Shown: positions 18,572 to 29,551, counted from the first letter of the stretch. The stretch is DNA of 64,000 nucleotides from Antarctobacter albus (GCF_900101505.1 NZ_FMZI01000008.1:62001-126000); one strand, 5' to 3'. Notes: generated by a model not told the origin, from the sequence alone. Translations and numbers: made by a program.

Positions 18572-19120
18572 TCAATGTCGCGTGGCAGAGGGGCAGGGGA
18601 CAGGGGGCGTATCTGCCCGTGCCTTCAGCGTTTTCAGGTAGCGGCCAACGGGTTGTGGGCGCAACAGGGGTCGCGCCTGACCACCGTTTTCCAGGACGAT
18701 ATCGGCGGAAACGGGCGCATCCATGTCAGGCCCCGAGCCGTGCAGGCAAAGGCCAAAGGACATCTCCAGCGAGCCGGAGGTGCGTTCTGGCGCCTCGGTT
18801 TTCCATGTGCGGGCGCGGGCTTGTGCTGCACGCAGGCCGTCGAGGTCGGCGGGCGCGACGGCAAGAATCAGCGATCCGTCCCGTATGTCCCGGCGTTGCA
18901 GGACAAAGCTCTCGTCGAACGCGCCCTGGGCCGAAACCGCCGAGAGGGTCAGCCGCGCCGAGTCAGGGAGAAGATCCAGGCCCTCCGGCAGGTGCAGATG
19001 GATCTGGAAATCCACCGGGTCGGCGGTCAGCGGATCGACTTTGCGCAAGTCTTGCAGGGTCTGCGGTACGAGCGCCGTGCAGGCGCTCAGTAGGGCGAGG
19101 ATGGGGATAAGACGAAGCAC
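18572..19120 (-). CDS. Putative lipoprotein of unknown function
   Basis: 182 residues. The N-terminus (MLRLIPILALLSAC) is a short lipoprotein signal peptide with lipobox LSAC, Cys at about residue 14. The mature protein is beta-rich in appearance and has no motif I recognise. The start is GTG at 19120, with AGAGGAG 8 bases upstream. It is divergent from the DUF2975 gene across a 79-base AT-rich gap, and upstream of rsfS on the same strand with 141 bases between. Confidence 0.75.
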   Translation of the reverse strand: MLRLIPILALLSACTALVPQTLQDLRKVDPLTADPVDFQIHLHLPEGLDLLPDSARLTLSAVSAQGAFDESFVLQRRDIRDGSLILAVAPADLDGLRAAQARARTWKTEAPERTSGSLEMSFGLCLHGSGPDMDAPVSADIVLENGGQARPLLRPQPVGRYLKTLKARADTPPVPCPSATRH

Positions 19121-19199
19121 GAAGAATCTCCTCTTGTGGAATCATTTTTTATCGTTTTACATTAAGTAATGTTGGTTAAATAGCAAGCTGGACCTCGAT
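19121..19199. promoter_or_regulatory. AT-rich divergent promoter region
   Basis: 79 bases between a leftward lipoprotein gene and the rightward DUF2975 gene, containing a T-run and TTTACATTAAGTAATG-like AT-rich DNA unlike the GC-rich surroundings. It must carry both promoters; the exact boxes are not assigned. Confidence 0.45.
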
Positions 19200-19742
19200 A
19201 TGACCTACCAACTTCCCCGTGCCACGCGCCGCGCCGCCCAGGTTCTGCGCGGGCTGTCCTTCATCGCGATGACGGTGCTCCTCGGGCTTGTGGCATGGGT
19301 TGCCGTCGATCCGGCGTTCCTTGTGTCCCATCGTGCCGACGCGCTTGGGCTGGACATGGGCGGGCGCACCCTCGGCTTGGCGAGCCGGATGGCGCTGGTG
19401 GCCGGAGCCTGGATTGCGTTGGGTGCCGTGTTTTACACCCTTTGGCACATGAGCCGGCTTTTTGCCTGCTACGCGGGTGACGCCGCGCTGACCCCAACGG
19501 CGGCTCACGCGCTGCGGCACATCGGTCTGGGCTTTCTCGCGCAGGCGGCAGTGGGTCTGCTGGGCCATCCGGTCGAAACACTCTTGCTGACCCTGGGGGC
19601 GCCCGCAGGGCAAAGGATGGTCTCGCTTGCCGTGTCCTCGGCTGACCTGGGTTTTGTCCTTGCGGGGGGCATGATGCTGATCGTCGGGCTGGTCACCAGC
19701 CAGGCGGTGGCGCTCCGGTCCGAGAACGAGGGATTCGTCTGA
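19200..19742 (+). CDS. DUF2975-family membrane protein
   Basis: 180 residues with four predicted membrane segments (about 20-42, 63-85, 105-128 and 142-165), matching the DUF2975 family of small four-helix membrane proteins. The molecular role is unknown. It overlaps the next gene by one base (TGATG), and that gene encodes a YozG-type HTH regulator. This membrane protein and small regulator pairing is recurrent in bacteria, so the two probably act together, perhaps as a membrane-controlled transcription switch (inference). Confidence 0.82.
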   Translation: MTYQLPRATRRAAQVLRGLSFIAMTVLLGLVAWVAVDPAFLVSHRADALGLDMGGRTLGLASRMALVAGAWIALGAVFYTLWHMSRLFACYAGDAALTPTAAHALRHIGLGFLAQAAVGLLGHPVETLLLTLGAPAGQRMVSLAVSSADLGFVLAGGMMLIVGLVTSQAVALRSENEGFV

Positions 19743-19957
19743 TGCAGATCGTCGTGCGGCTGGACGTGATGCTGGCGCGGCGCAAGATGCGCTCGCGCGA
19801 GCTGGCCGAGCGTGTGGGCATCACCGAGCAGAACATTTCCCTGCTGAAATCCGGCAAGGTCAAGGGCATCCGTTTCGAGACGCTGGCAAAGATCTGCGAG
19901 GTTCTCGACTGTCAGCCCGGCGACCTTCTGGAGGCCCTGCCAGAAGGTGAGGCGTAG
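19742..19957 (+). CDS. YozG-type XRE-family HTH regulator
   Basis: 71 residues, almost entirely one Cro/CI-like helix-turn-helix. The recognition region is RELAERVGITEQNISLLKSG, followed by the conserved FETLAKICEVLDCQPGDLLE of the HTH_26 family. It is translationally coupled to the upstream DUF2975 gene through TGATG. The gene ends 25 bases before the convergent aldehyde dehydrogenase gene. Confidence 0.9.
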   Translation: MQIVVRLDVMLARRKMRSRELAERVGITEQNISLLKSGKVKGIRFETLAKICEVLDCQPGDLLEALPEGEA

Positions 19958-19982
19958 GGCGGGGTTTGCCCCGCCACACCGC

Positions 19983-22316
19983 TCATGCGCCGTAGGGCAC
20001 CCAGACGGTCTTGACCTCGGTCGCCTGCTCGAGGAAATCGCGTGCGTCCCCGGCGTTCAGCCAGTCGCGAGCGCGCCCGTCGTTGACCCAGGTCCGTTTC
20101 AGGTTGCCCGCCGAGGCGCTCTCGATCACCTCCGACAGATCGCTGGAGGAGAAAGACCAAACCGCCTCGACGTCCAAATGCGACGCCAGCACCGGGGCCA
20201 GCTCGGCATGTGATCCGGTCAGGATGTTCACCACGCCCCCGGGCACGTCCGAGGTTTCCAGAACCTGAGTGAACTCCAATGCCGCCAGCGGGAAGGGGTC
20301 GGAGGCGACCAGCACCACCCGGTTCCCCATCGCGATGGCCGGCGCCATGACCGAGACCAGCCCCAGGAGCGGGGCCTCGTCCGCACAGAGCGCGCCGATG
20401 ACCCCGCAGGGTTCGTTCATCGCAAGGGCCACGCCACGCATGGGGACACTGCGGACGCCGCCGTCGAACTTGTCCGCCCAGGCGGCAGCGGTGAACAGCC
20501 GGTTCACGCTGGCCTCGACCTCTGCCGCGCCGCCGTCGCTGCCGGTCAGCCGGTCGATCAGGGCCGCGAACTCCCCCGCCCGGGCCGAGAGGTTCTCACC
20601 GATGTAATACAAGACCTGTGCACGGTTATGGGCCGTGGCCTTGGCCCAGCCGCCCGCGCCGCGCGCGGCCTCGACGGCGTTGCGGATGTCCTTGCGGTTG
20701 GCGATCGGCGCCTGGCCGATCAGCTTGCCCGCCGCGTCGTAGATGCTGCGGGCATAGCCGCCGTCGGGACGCGCCTGCTTGCCACCGACATAGAGCTTCG
20801 CGGTGCGGTCGACCGGCTGTGGTTCGGCGCTGTCGCCGGCATAGGCCTCGACCGGGGACAAGGTCCCGGGTTCGCCCCGGGCGCGGGTATAGGCGCGCAG
20901 CCCCTCCCAGCCGCCTTCTCGGCCAAAGCCGCTTTCACGGACACCGCCGAAGCCGGCGGCGGCGTCGAACATGTTGGTTCCGTTGACCCAGACGACCCCC
21001 GCCGCCAGTTGCGGCGCCACGTCTAGCGCGGTGTTGATGTTCTCGGACCAGACGCTGGCAGCAAGGCCATAGCGCGTGTTATTGGCCAGCGCGACCGCCT
21101 CGGCAGGCGTGCGGAATGTCGAAGAGACCAGCACCGGGCCAAAGATCTCTTCCTGCATCAACGGCGAGGCGGGCGACAGCCCCGAGACCAGCGTGGGCGG
21201 GTAGTAACACCCCTCGGGCAGGGGGCAGTTGGCGCGATAAACCGTGCCCTCGGCGCCCGACACCATGCCTTCGATCCGGCGCAGCTGTTCGGGGTCGACG
21301 ATGGCGCCCACGTCGATGCATTTGTCCAGCGGGTTGCCGATGCGCAGCTTGTCCATCCGGGCGCGCAGCCGGTCGTGGAAGGCGTCCGCCACGCCCTCTT
21401 GCACCAAGAGGCGCGACCCGGCGCAGCAGACCTGTCCCTGGTTGAACCAGATCGCATCCACCAGCCCCTCGATCGCGCTGTCCAGGTCGGCATCCTCGAA
21501 GACGACGTAGGGCGATTTCCCCCCCAACTCCAGCGTCAGGCCGATGCCGCGCCCCGCCGTCGCCTGGCGGATCTTGCGCCCCACTTCGGTAGAGCCGGTA
21601 AAGGCGATCTTGTCCACGTCCGCGTCGCAAATCATCTCACCCACGCGGCCGTCGCCGGTGACGATGTTGACCACGCCCTTGGGCAGGCCGGCCTGCTGGC
21701 AGATATCGGCGAACAAAAGCGCGGTCAGCGAGGTCCATTCGGCGGGTTTCAGCACCACCGTGTTGCCGGTGGCCAACGCCGGGGCGATTTTCCACGACAG
21801 CATCAGCAGCGGAAAGTTCCACGGCACGATCTGGCCGCAAACCCCCAGCGCCTGCCGGTCGGGCAACTCGCTGTCCATCAGCTGTGCCATGCCCGCGTGA
21901 TAGTAGAAATGCCGCTGGGCCAGCGGAATGTCGATGTCGCGGCTTTCGCGGATGGGCTTGCCGTTGTCCAGCGTTTCCAGCACGGCGAACAGCCGCGCGT
22001 GTTTCTGCAAGAGCCGCGCCAGCGCGTAAAGATAGCGCGCGCGGCCCGGCCCCCCCAGCGCCTCCCATTCGGGTTGTGCCGCGCGGGCGGCGGCGACGGC
22101 GGCGTCCACGTCATCCTGTGTCGCCTGGGTCAGCGTCGCCAGCACCTCTCCGGTGGCCGGGTTGCGGCTGTCGAACCCCTCGCCCGCCTCGGTGAAGGCC
22201 CCATTGATGAAATGGCCGAACCGCGATCCCTGGTCGACGATCCAGGCCAGCGCATCCCCGGCGCTTTCGGGGGCGGGGCCGTAGTCCATGCTTTCGAAGA
22301 TCTCTTTGATGTTCAT
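19983..22316 (-). CDS. Aldehyde dehydrogenase with a second, truncated ALDH-like domain
   Basis: 777 residues, about 1.6 times a normal ALDH. Residues about 30-500 are a complete NAD(P)-dependent aldehyde dehydrogenase: VPWNFPLLMLSWKIAPALA, GSTEVGR, LELGGKSP and the catalytic Cys in FNQGQVCCAGSRL. Residues about 515-777 resemble the N-terminal part of an ALDH again (LYVGGKQARPDGG, NEPCGVIGALC) but lack the catalytic Cys motif, so this half is probably structural. It is last in a minus-strand operon with deoC and two small genes, each joined by overlapping codons. The likely job is oxidation of the acetaldehyde released by DeoC (inference). Confidence 0.9.
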   Translation of the reverse strand: MNIKEIFESMDYGPAPESAGDALAWIVDQGSRFGHFINGAFTEAGEGFDSRNPATGEVLATLTQATQDDVDAAVAAARAAQPEWEALGGPGRARYLYALARLLQKHARLFAVLETLDNGKPIRESRDIDIPLAQRHFYYHAGMAQLMDSELPDRQALGVCGQIVPWNFPLLMLSWKIAPALATGNTVVLKPAEWTSLTALLFADICQQAGLPKGVVNIVTGDGRVGEMICDADVDKIAFTGSTEVGRKIRQATAGRGIGLTLELGGKSPYVVFEDADLDSAIEGLVDAIWFNQGQVCCAGSRLLVQEGVADAFHDRLRARMDKLRIGNPLDKCIDVGAIVDPEQLRRIEGMVSGAEGTVYRANCPLPEGCYYPPTLVSGLSPASPLMQEEIFGPVLVSSTFRTPAEAVALANNTRYGLAASVWSENINTALDVAPQLAAGVVWVNGTNMFDAAAGFGGVRESGFGREGGWEGLRAYTRARGEPGTLSPVEAYAGDSAEPQPVDRTAKLYVGGKQARPDGGYARSIYDAAGKLIGQAPIANRKDIRNAVEAARGAGGWAKATAHNRAQVLYYIGENLSARAGEFAALIDRLTGSDGGAAEVEASVNRLFTAAAWADKFDGGVRSVPMRGVALAMNEPCGVIGALCADEAPLLGLVSVMAPAIAMGNRVVLVASDPFPLAALEFTQVLETSDVPGGVVNILTGSHAELAPVLASHLDVEAVWSFSSSDLSEVIESASAGNLKRTWVNDGRARDWLNAGDARDFLEQATEVKTVWVPYGA

Positions 22317-22672
22317 TTCAGCCTCTCGCAGGCGGTTTGCGCCAGGTTCGGTGCCGTCGCGTCGTAACGCAGGTGCTGAAGGGTGACGCGATCCCCGAAG
22401 GCGGGCGGTTGCCCGGCGTTCAGAACCGCATCTCCGTAGACGACCAGCGCCGCATCCTCGGCAAGGAAAACCCGGCGTTTCAACGTAGCCTGCGCCATGC
22501 GTGCCGTGGTCTTCAACCCGCCCTGCTCGATGGTGATCATCCGCTGGCTGACGGTGATCGCGGCTATCGGGGCCGTGTCCGACGCCGCGCCCCAGGGCGC
22601 GCAGGCATAGCTTTGGCCCAGAGCGGGTGTCGCAAGGCCCAGCGCGGCAAGGGCGATAGGGGCGGGCTTCAT
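22313..22672 (-). CDS. Small exported protein in the deoC-ALDH operon
   Basis: 119 residues with a clear signal peptide (MKPAPIALAALGLATPALG, cleavage likely after about residue 19). Two Cys remain in the mature part (SYACAPWG and QTACERL), possibly one disulfide. I recognise no family. It overlaps the upstream small membrane-protein gene and the downstream aldehyde dehydrogenase gene by 4 bases each (ATGA), so it is translated as part of that operon. Confidence 0.72.
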   Translation of the reverse strand: MKPAPIALAALGLATPALGQSYACAPWGAASDTAPIAAITVSQRMITIEQGGLKTTARMAQATLKRRVFLAEDAALVVYGDAVLNAGQPPAFGDRVTLQHLRYDATAPNLAQTACERLK

Positions 22673-22953
22673 TGCGTGGCCCCCATTGCCAAGTAGATGA
22701 CATAGACCAGCCAGAGCAGCGCCAGCCCCCAGACCCAGTGCTGTACGCGCAGGCTGCGCCTTTGCAGGGCGGCGAAGTCTTCAAGCCCCTCTGGCGGGCT
22801 GTCGGGTAAGTCGAATTCCGGTTCCGGCCCCAGCTGGCGGAATAGCCGTGTCGGCAGGTCGCGCGCGGCGCGCTTCAGGCGCCGGCGCCGCCAGTTGCTG
22901 ACCCCCATCACGAGGAAGACGGCGACCATCATCAGCGACCATTGCGGTGTCAT
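22669..22953 (-). CDS. Small membrane protein in the deoC-ALDH operon
   Basis: 94 residues, two membrane segments: one near the N-terminus (WSLMMVAVFLVMGVSNW, followed by an Arg/Lys-rich loop) and one near the C-terminus (WVWGLALLWLVYVIYLAMG). The start at 22953 is preferred because GGGGTGAG lies about 9 bases upstream; an ATG at 22959 is the alternative. It begins just after the deoC stop and overlaps the next gene by 4 bases. Function unknown. Confidence 0.68.
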   Translation of the reverse strand: MTPQWSLMMVAVFLVMGVSNWRRRRLKRAARDLPTRLFRQLGPEPEFDLPDSPPEGLEDFAALQRRSLRVQHWVWGLALLWLVYVIYLAMGATQ

Positions 22954-22963
22954 CTGCATGGGC

Positions 22964-23959
22964 TCACCCCGCTGCGTGCCGCCACGAGGCCGAATAGGCC
23001 CCGGTGACATGGTGTTCCAGCTGCCGTTCGATGTCGCCCAGGAGCGACGAGGCGCCAAAGCGGAAGAGGTCGGGGCGCAGCCAGCGGTCGCCCAGTTCCT
23101 CCTTGACCAATGCCAGATAGGTCACCGCATCCTTGGCCTTGGAAATCCCGCCCGCGGGCTTGTAGCCGACACGATAGCCCGTGGCCTCGTGATAGGCGCG
23201 GATCGCCCGCATCATCACGAGGCTGACGGGCAGGGTGGCGTTGACGCTTTCCTTGCCGGTCGAGGTCTTGATGAAATCGGCCCCCGCCATCATGCAGACG
23301 AGGCTGGCGCGGGCGACATTCTGCAGCGTGCCCAGTTCGCCGGTCGCAAGGATCGCCTTGACATGCGCCTCGCCACAGGCGGCGCGGAAGGTGCGCATCT
23401 CGTCATAGAGCCCCTGCCAGTCGCCGGTCAGGACCTTGCGGCGCGAGATGACGATGTCGATCTCCTGCGCCCCGGCCTGCACGCTTTCCTCGATCTCGGC
23501 CACGCGCAGGCGAAAGGGCGACAGGCCGGCCGGAAAGCCGGTCGACACGGCGGCCACGGGGATGCCGGAGCCCTGCAGGGCCGCCAGCGCCGGGGCGATC
23601 ATGTCGTGGTAGACACAGACCGCGCCCACGGTCAGCCCCTCCAACCCCAAAGCCTCCAGCAAATCGGCGCGCACCGGATGGCGGGCCTTGGCACAAAGCC
23701 GGGCGACACGGCCCGGCGTGTCATCCCCAGCCAAAGTTGTCAGGTCGATGCAGGAGATCGCGCGGGCCAGCCAGGCGGCCTGATACTCCTTCTTGACCGA
23801 GCGGCGGCCCGGCAGGGTGGCCGCGCGCCGTTCGATGGCCGAACGGTTGGCGCGGGCGGCGCGGACCCAGTCCATGTCCAGCAACATGCCGGGGTTTCGC
23901 GCATCCTGAAGCTGCGGCAGTTGCGCGGTCTTGTCGCCTTTGGCGGTGACGGGTGTCAT
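22964..23959 (-). CDS. deoC: Deoxyribose-phosphate aldolase
   Basis: 331 residues, the long form of DeoC. It cleaves 2-deoxyribose-5-phosphate to acetaldehyde and glyceraldehyde-3-phosphate. The Schiff-base lysine is in the motif ADFIKTSTGK, and the family signatures ISCIDLTTL, VAAVSTGFPAG, EIDIVI and VGYKPAGGI are present. The ATG at 23959 follows GGAGGG; the frame is open a further 18 codons upstream but has no supporting site. It is the first gene of the operon with two small genes and the double-domain aldehyde dehydrogenase. Confidence 0.96.
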   Translation of the reverse strand: MTPVTAKGDKTAQLPQLQDARNPGMLLDMDWVRAARANRSAIERRAATLPGRRSVKKEYQAAWLARAISCIDLTTLAGDDTPGRVARLCAKARHPVRADLLEALGLEGLTVGAVCVYHDMIAPALAALQGSGIPVAAVSTGFPAGLSPFRLRVAEIEESVQAGAQEIDIVISRRKVLTGDWQGLYDEMRTFRAACGEAHVKAILATGELGTLQNVARASLVCMMAGADFIKTSTGKESVNATLPVSLVMMRAIRAYHEATGYRVGYKPAGGISKAKDAVTYLALVKEELGDRWLRPDLFRFGASSLLGDIERQLEHHVTGAYSASWRHAAG

Positions 23960-24009
23960 GCGCCCTCCAAACTGGTTCGCGGTCAGCCTGCCCCCGGTAG
24001 CAGGGGTTT

Positions 24010-25101
24010 TCAAGCGGAACGCTGAGGCAGCTCCGCTGCGGCCAGCGCCTCCTGCAATCCCGGGTCCGGCACGGTGTCGCCGCGCACCTGCGTGCGTTTC
24101 AGCGATTTCCAGCCGTTGGTGATGTTCCGGCAGTGGTAGAACCAGGCGTTGTCAAGCTGGAAGCGCCGTGCAAAGGGCAGCCGTTCCAGTTCATGCGCGC
24201 GCCATTGATAGCCACGCAGGGGGCCGCCGGGCACCACGCACCATTTCGACGGGCACGTCTTGACCGGCTCGTCGCGGTGGCTGTGCCGGGCGTGCCAGGA
24301 CCAACCCTCTGCCTCCGGCGCGGGATGCACCCAGCGCCCCGGAAAGTGGACAAACCCCGCGCGGCTTTGCACGGCGGCATCGAAGACCGTCCGGCCCGGC
24401 GTCATCACCAGTTCGTCCACGTCGCAATTCAGGACTGCGCGCGCGCCTTGCAGGAACCGGAATTGCAGCGCATTCAGGATGCCGGTCTGCAGGAACAGTT
24501 CCGCGTTGATGAAAGGGGGCAGCCCGCGCGGCCCGTATCGCAGGGACGTCGACAGGACGATGATCCGGGCAAAGCCCGCCCGTTCCAGCGCCGGACGGAT
24601 CTGGTCGACGCCCCAGGTTTCCGATCCATTGTCCACGAAAAGCACAGCGTCTGCGCCGTGATGCGCGATGTGGAACCGCGCCCAGTCCTCTATCCAGTCC
24701 GGGTGGTTGTCCCTGGACAGGGTCATCAGCACGTTGCGCCCGTCCAGCGTGCTGTCGGGGCCATTGACGGGGGTTTCGCCGCGCCAGTCGCCGATCTCGA
24801 CTGCGACACGCTCCGGCTGGGCGCTGGCGGGCAGGCGGATCAGGGTATGGCGGTAATAGCGTTTGAAGCGCGGGCGCACCTCTGTGTCGTCCAGGGTGAA
24901 CCGGGCCCGCGCCACCGTGCGGTCCAGGTTGTTGAGCCGCGGGCAGATCAGGACAACCGCGCCATCGTGCCAGACCGCGTCCAGCCACAGCGTCGTCGCG
25001 TCGAAGCGTTCAAGGTAGTCCTCGGCCCGTTTCGCGGCCCGCACGCGCGGGTGACGGGACAGGCCGCTGCCGTCGAGGCTGAGGGTGGCGAAATCGCTCA
25101 T
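24010..25101 (-). CDS. Glycosyltransferase family 2/92-like protein
   Basis: 363 residues. The central part (about 130-280) resembles the PF13704/GT92 group of GT-A glycosyltransferases: RDNHPDWIEDWARFHIAHHGAD, a VLFVDNGSE strand and a DxD-like NCDVDEL that would bind the metal-nucleotide sugar. Downstream, CPSKWCVVPGG and HCRNITNGWKS are typical of this group. No signal peptide or membrane segment is seen, so the enzyme is probably cytoplasmic; substrate unknown. The reading frame continues far upstream on this strand, but only from 25101 does it look like protein. It ends 50 bases before deoC. Confidence 0.82.
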   Translation of the reverse strand: MSDFATLSLDGSGLSRHPRVRAAKRAEDYLERFDATTLWLDAVWHDGAVVLICPRLNNLDRTVARARFTLDDTEVRPRFKRYYRHTLIRLPASAQPERVAVEIGDWRGETPVNGPDSTLDGRNVLMTLSRDNHPDWIEDWARFHIAHHGADAVLFVDNGSETWGVDQIRPALERAGFARIIVLSTSLRYGPRGLPPFINAELFLQTGILNALQFRFLQGARAVLNCDVDELVMTPGRTVFDAAVQSRAGFVHFPGRWVHPAPEAEGWSWHARHSHRDEPVKTCPSKWCVVPGGPLRGYQWRAHELERLPFARRFQLDNAWFYHCRNITNGWKSLKRTQVRGDTVPDPGLQEALAAAELPQRSA

Positions 25102-25224
25102 CGGGTCTTCCAGTGCTGCGCCTCTTTGCGCTAGCGCAGCGGCGGCATGGGGTAAAGCGGTCTTCGCGCGGCGGCCATGACGTGACGTTGATCGTGACAG
25201 CGTCAGGTGCATCATGTGAGGTGA

Positions 25225-27273
<2,049 letters not shown>

Positions 27274-27350
27274 CGGCAGGGGTCTTCTTGGAACATGCGC
27301 CGGTTGCAGGCGTTCCTCCTGTAACCGAAACGCAAGCAAGGAGGTTTGTC

Positions 27351-27911
27351 ATGGCCGATATCGGCAACGCAAAGATCCTCATCGTCACCACGCACGGCTT
27401 TGAACAGTCAGAGCTCGAAGTTCCCCGCGACCAGCTGCGTGCCAAGGGCGCGACGGTCCATGTCGCCACGCTCGACGGCGAGGCCGCGACAGGATGGCAA
27501 GGCAGCGACTGGGGGCGCCCGACGGGCGCCGACCTGCGCATCGCCGATGCCGACGCCACGCAATACGATGCGCTGGTGATCCCCGGCGGGCAGATCAACC
27601 CGGATCTGCTGCGCGTCGAGGCGCCTGTGAAGGCGCTGGTGCGGGCCTTTGCCAAGCAGGGCAAGGTGATCGCCGCGATCTGTCACGCGCCTTGGGTGCT
27701 GATCGAGGCCGATATCGTGGCGGGCCGCGAAATGACGGCCTACCCCTCGATCCGGACCGACCTGAGGAACGCGGGTGCGCGTGTCATGGATGAACCGGTG
27801 ATCGCCGACAGCGGCATCGTCACCAGCCGCAATCCGGGGGACCTCGACGCTTTTGTCTCCAAGATCGTGGAAGAGGTCGAAGAGGGCCATCATAGCCGCA
27901 AGGCCGCTTGA
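27351..27911 (+). CDS. DJ-1/PfpI-family class I amidotransferase-like protein
   Basis: 186 residues. The fold and motifs match the PfpI branch of DJ-1: ILIVTTHGFEQSEL near the N-terminus, VIPGGQINPDLLR and the nucleophilic elbow AAICHAPWVL with its reactive Cys. Members act as proteases, glyoxalase- or deglycase-like enzymes or chaperones; the exact activity cannot be read from sequence. AAGGAGG lies 7 bases before the ATG, a very strong site. It follows fadH by 77 bases and is followed by a terminator. Confidence 0.9.
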   Translation: MADIGNAKILIVTTHGFEQSELEVPRDQLRAKGATVHVATLDGEAATGWQGSDWGRPTGADLRIADADATQYDALVIPGGQINPDLLRVEAPVKALVRAFAKQGKVIAAICHAPWVLIEADIVAGREMTAYPSIRTDLRNAGARVMDEPVIADSGIVTSRNPGDLDAFVSKIVEEVEEGHHSRKAA

Positions 27912-27935
27912 TGCGGATCTTTTGACCGGACCCTG

Positions 27936-27970
27936 AAAAAAGGGCGCGTCGCAGTCGCGGCGCGCCTTTC
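27936..27970. terminator. Terminator between the DJ-1/PfpI and DUF4399 genes
   Basis: Inverted repeat AAAGGGCGCG ... CGCGCCTTTC with a one-base bulge, AAAAAA on the left and TTTC on the right, positioned between two convergent genes. It can work in both directions. Confidence 0.7.
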
Positions 27971-27987
27971 GTCCGTCCGGGGATTGG

Positions 27988-28428
27988 TTACTCCACCGTG
28001 ATGGTGATCTGTTCCGAGACGACCGGCGGGTCGTGCGGGATATGGTTCATGTCCCCCAGCACCAGCTGCAGCGTATGCGTGCCCGGGTCCAGCCCCAGCA
28101 TGACCTCGGTCTGGCCACCGCCGAAGTGGCGGTGGTTGTCGTCGCCGGGGATGCCGTAGTTGGCAAATTCGCCATCCTCGGCCCCTTCGCCAAAGGGGGC
28201 GCGGTCGATCAGGATGTGATGGTGGCCGGTGTTGTCCTTGTCGATCCCGGCGGGGGCCACGCCCATGCCGGAGAGGCCGAACCGGACCGTGACGGGGCTT
28301 TGCACCGTGTCGCCGTCGGCGATGTTGATGAAATAGACCTTGGCGCCCTCGGGCGCGGGCACTCCATCGGCCATGAGGGCCAAGGGTGCCACCGCCAGGG
28401 CGGCGGCGCAGAGCATTGAACGAAACAT
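27988..28428 (-). CDS. DUF4399 exported protein
   Basis: 146 residues with a signal peptide (MFRSMLCAAALAVAPLALM, cleavage near residue 20). The mature domain matches DUF4399: KVYFINIADGDTVQSPVTVRFGLSGMGVAPAG is its usual opening, followed by GHHHILID and DNHRHFGGGQTE. The many conserved His suggest metal binding in the periplasm, but this is inference. It is convergent with the DJ-1/PfpI gene and divergent from the LysR gene 208 bases away. Confidence 0.9.
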   Translation of the reverse strand: MFRSMLCAAALAVAPLALMADGVPAPEGAKVYFINIADGDTVQSPVTVRFGLSGMGVAPAGIDKDNTGHHHILIDRAPFGEGAEDGEFANYGIPGDDNHRHFGGGQTEVMLGLDPGTHTLQLVLGDMNHIPHDPPVVSEQITITVE

Positions 28429-28636
28429 GGGGTGGATCCTCCCTGAAAATCAGTTCTGTCGAAGTTGCCTTCAGGGGCTCAGGCTACACTTTTGCGCGAT
28501 TCCGGTCAGGCTTTTTGTGTTTCCCCGTCGCAGACAGCGCAATGCAATACCCCTCAATTGTCCCCTCCTTGCCCAAGTTGCGCCCCAGTTCAAAAGCATT
28601 GCTTGCAGAACGAAAGACCTTGGAATGGAGACCTGA

Positions 28637-29542
28637 ATGGACCGTCTGACCGAAATGGAGGCCTTTGCCACTGTCGTGGACCAGGGCGGTTTCACCGATG
28701 CGGCCAAGAAGATGGGCATCTCCAAGTCTGCCGTGTCGAAACATGTGTCCAGCCTGGAGGCGCGGCTTGGCGCGCGCCTTTTGAACCGCACGACGCGCCG
28801 GGTCTCGCCCACCGAGATCGGCCTGGCCTACTACGACCGCGCGCGCCGGGTGTTGAACGATGCCGGAGAAGCGGATGCGCTGGTCACCTCCATGCAATCC
28901 GCGCCCTCTGGGTTGCTGCGCATTTCCGTGGCGACGGATTTCGGGGTCAATCACCTTAGTCCAGTGCTGGGCGAATTCCTGGCCGAGTTTCCCGACATCA
29001 CCGTCAACATGGTCCTGAACAACCGCTACGTCGAGCTGATCTCGGAAGGCTTCGACATGGCGGTCCGGATCGGCGAGCTGGAGGATTCGACGCTGCGTGC
29101 GCGCAAGTTGACCGACACCACAAAGCGCATGATCGCCTCGCCGTCCTATTTCCAGAAGTTCGGCCGCCCGCAGCGGATCGACGATCTGAACGAACACAAG
29201 CTGTTGCACTATTCCAACCAGTCCTCCGGCAATGTCTGGAAGCTGACCGCGCCCTCGGGCGAAAAGCGCCAGGTGCGCACGGCCGGCTGGCTGACGGTCA
29301 ACGATGGCCAGTCTCTGCTGAACGCCTGCATCGCGGGCCTGGGCATCGCCTACCTGCCCTCCTACCTCTATCACGAAGCGATGGAGGCCGGTCTGGTCGA
29401 GGACGCGATCCCTGATCTGCCGGTGGAAACGCAGGGCATCTACGCGGTTTATCCTCCGGGTCGGTTTACCCAGCCCAAGGTCCGCGCCTTCATCGACTTC
29501 CTGGTACATGCCTTTGCCGAAAAGGGACCGCAGGCCTGGTAG
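28637..29542 (+). CDS. LysR-family transcriptional regulator
   Basis: 301 residues, the standard length. Residues 1-60 are the winged HTH (MEAFATVVDQGGFTDAAKKMGISKSAVSKHVSSLEARLG), the rest a periplasmic-binding-protein-like effector domain (LRISVATDFGVNHLSP onward). The sequence is of the CrgA/DmlR-like subgroup. LysR regulators usually control a divergent gene; here the divergent neighbour is the DUF4399 gene, with a 208-base gap that is moderately AT-rich. The inducer is unknown. Confidence 0.93.
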   Translation: MDRLTEMEAFATVVDQGGFTDAAKKMGISKSAVSKHVSSLEARLGARLLNRTTRRVSPTEIGLAYYDRARRVLNDAGEADALVTSMQSAPSGLLRISVATDFGVNHLSPVLGEFLAEFPDITVNMVLNNRYVELISEGFDMAVRIGELEDSTLRARKLTDTTKRMIASPSYFQKFGRPQRIDDLNEHKLLHYSNQSSGNVWKLTAPSGEKRQVRTAGWLTVNDGQSLLNACIAGLGIAYLPSYLYHEAMEAGLVEDAIPDLPVETQGIYAVYPPGRFTQPKVRAFIDFLVHAFAEKGPQAW

Positions 29543-29551
29543 GCCCGCGCG

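Noticed and set aside
22317-22784. An upstream extension of the aldehyde dehydrogenase frame by about 156 codons.
   Set aside because: The extension covers the coding frames of two small genes in the same operon, and the translated sequence has no ALDH character. The start MNIKEIF at 22316 is supported by the ATGA overlap.
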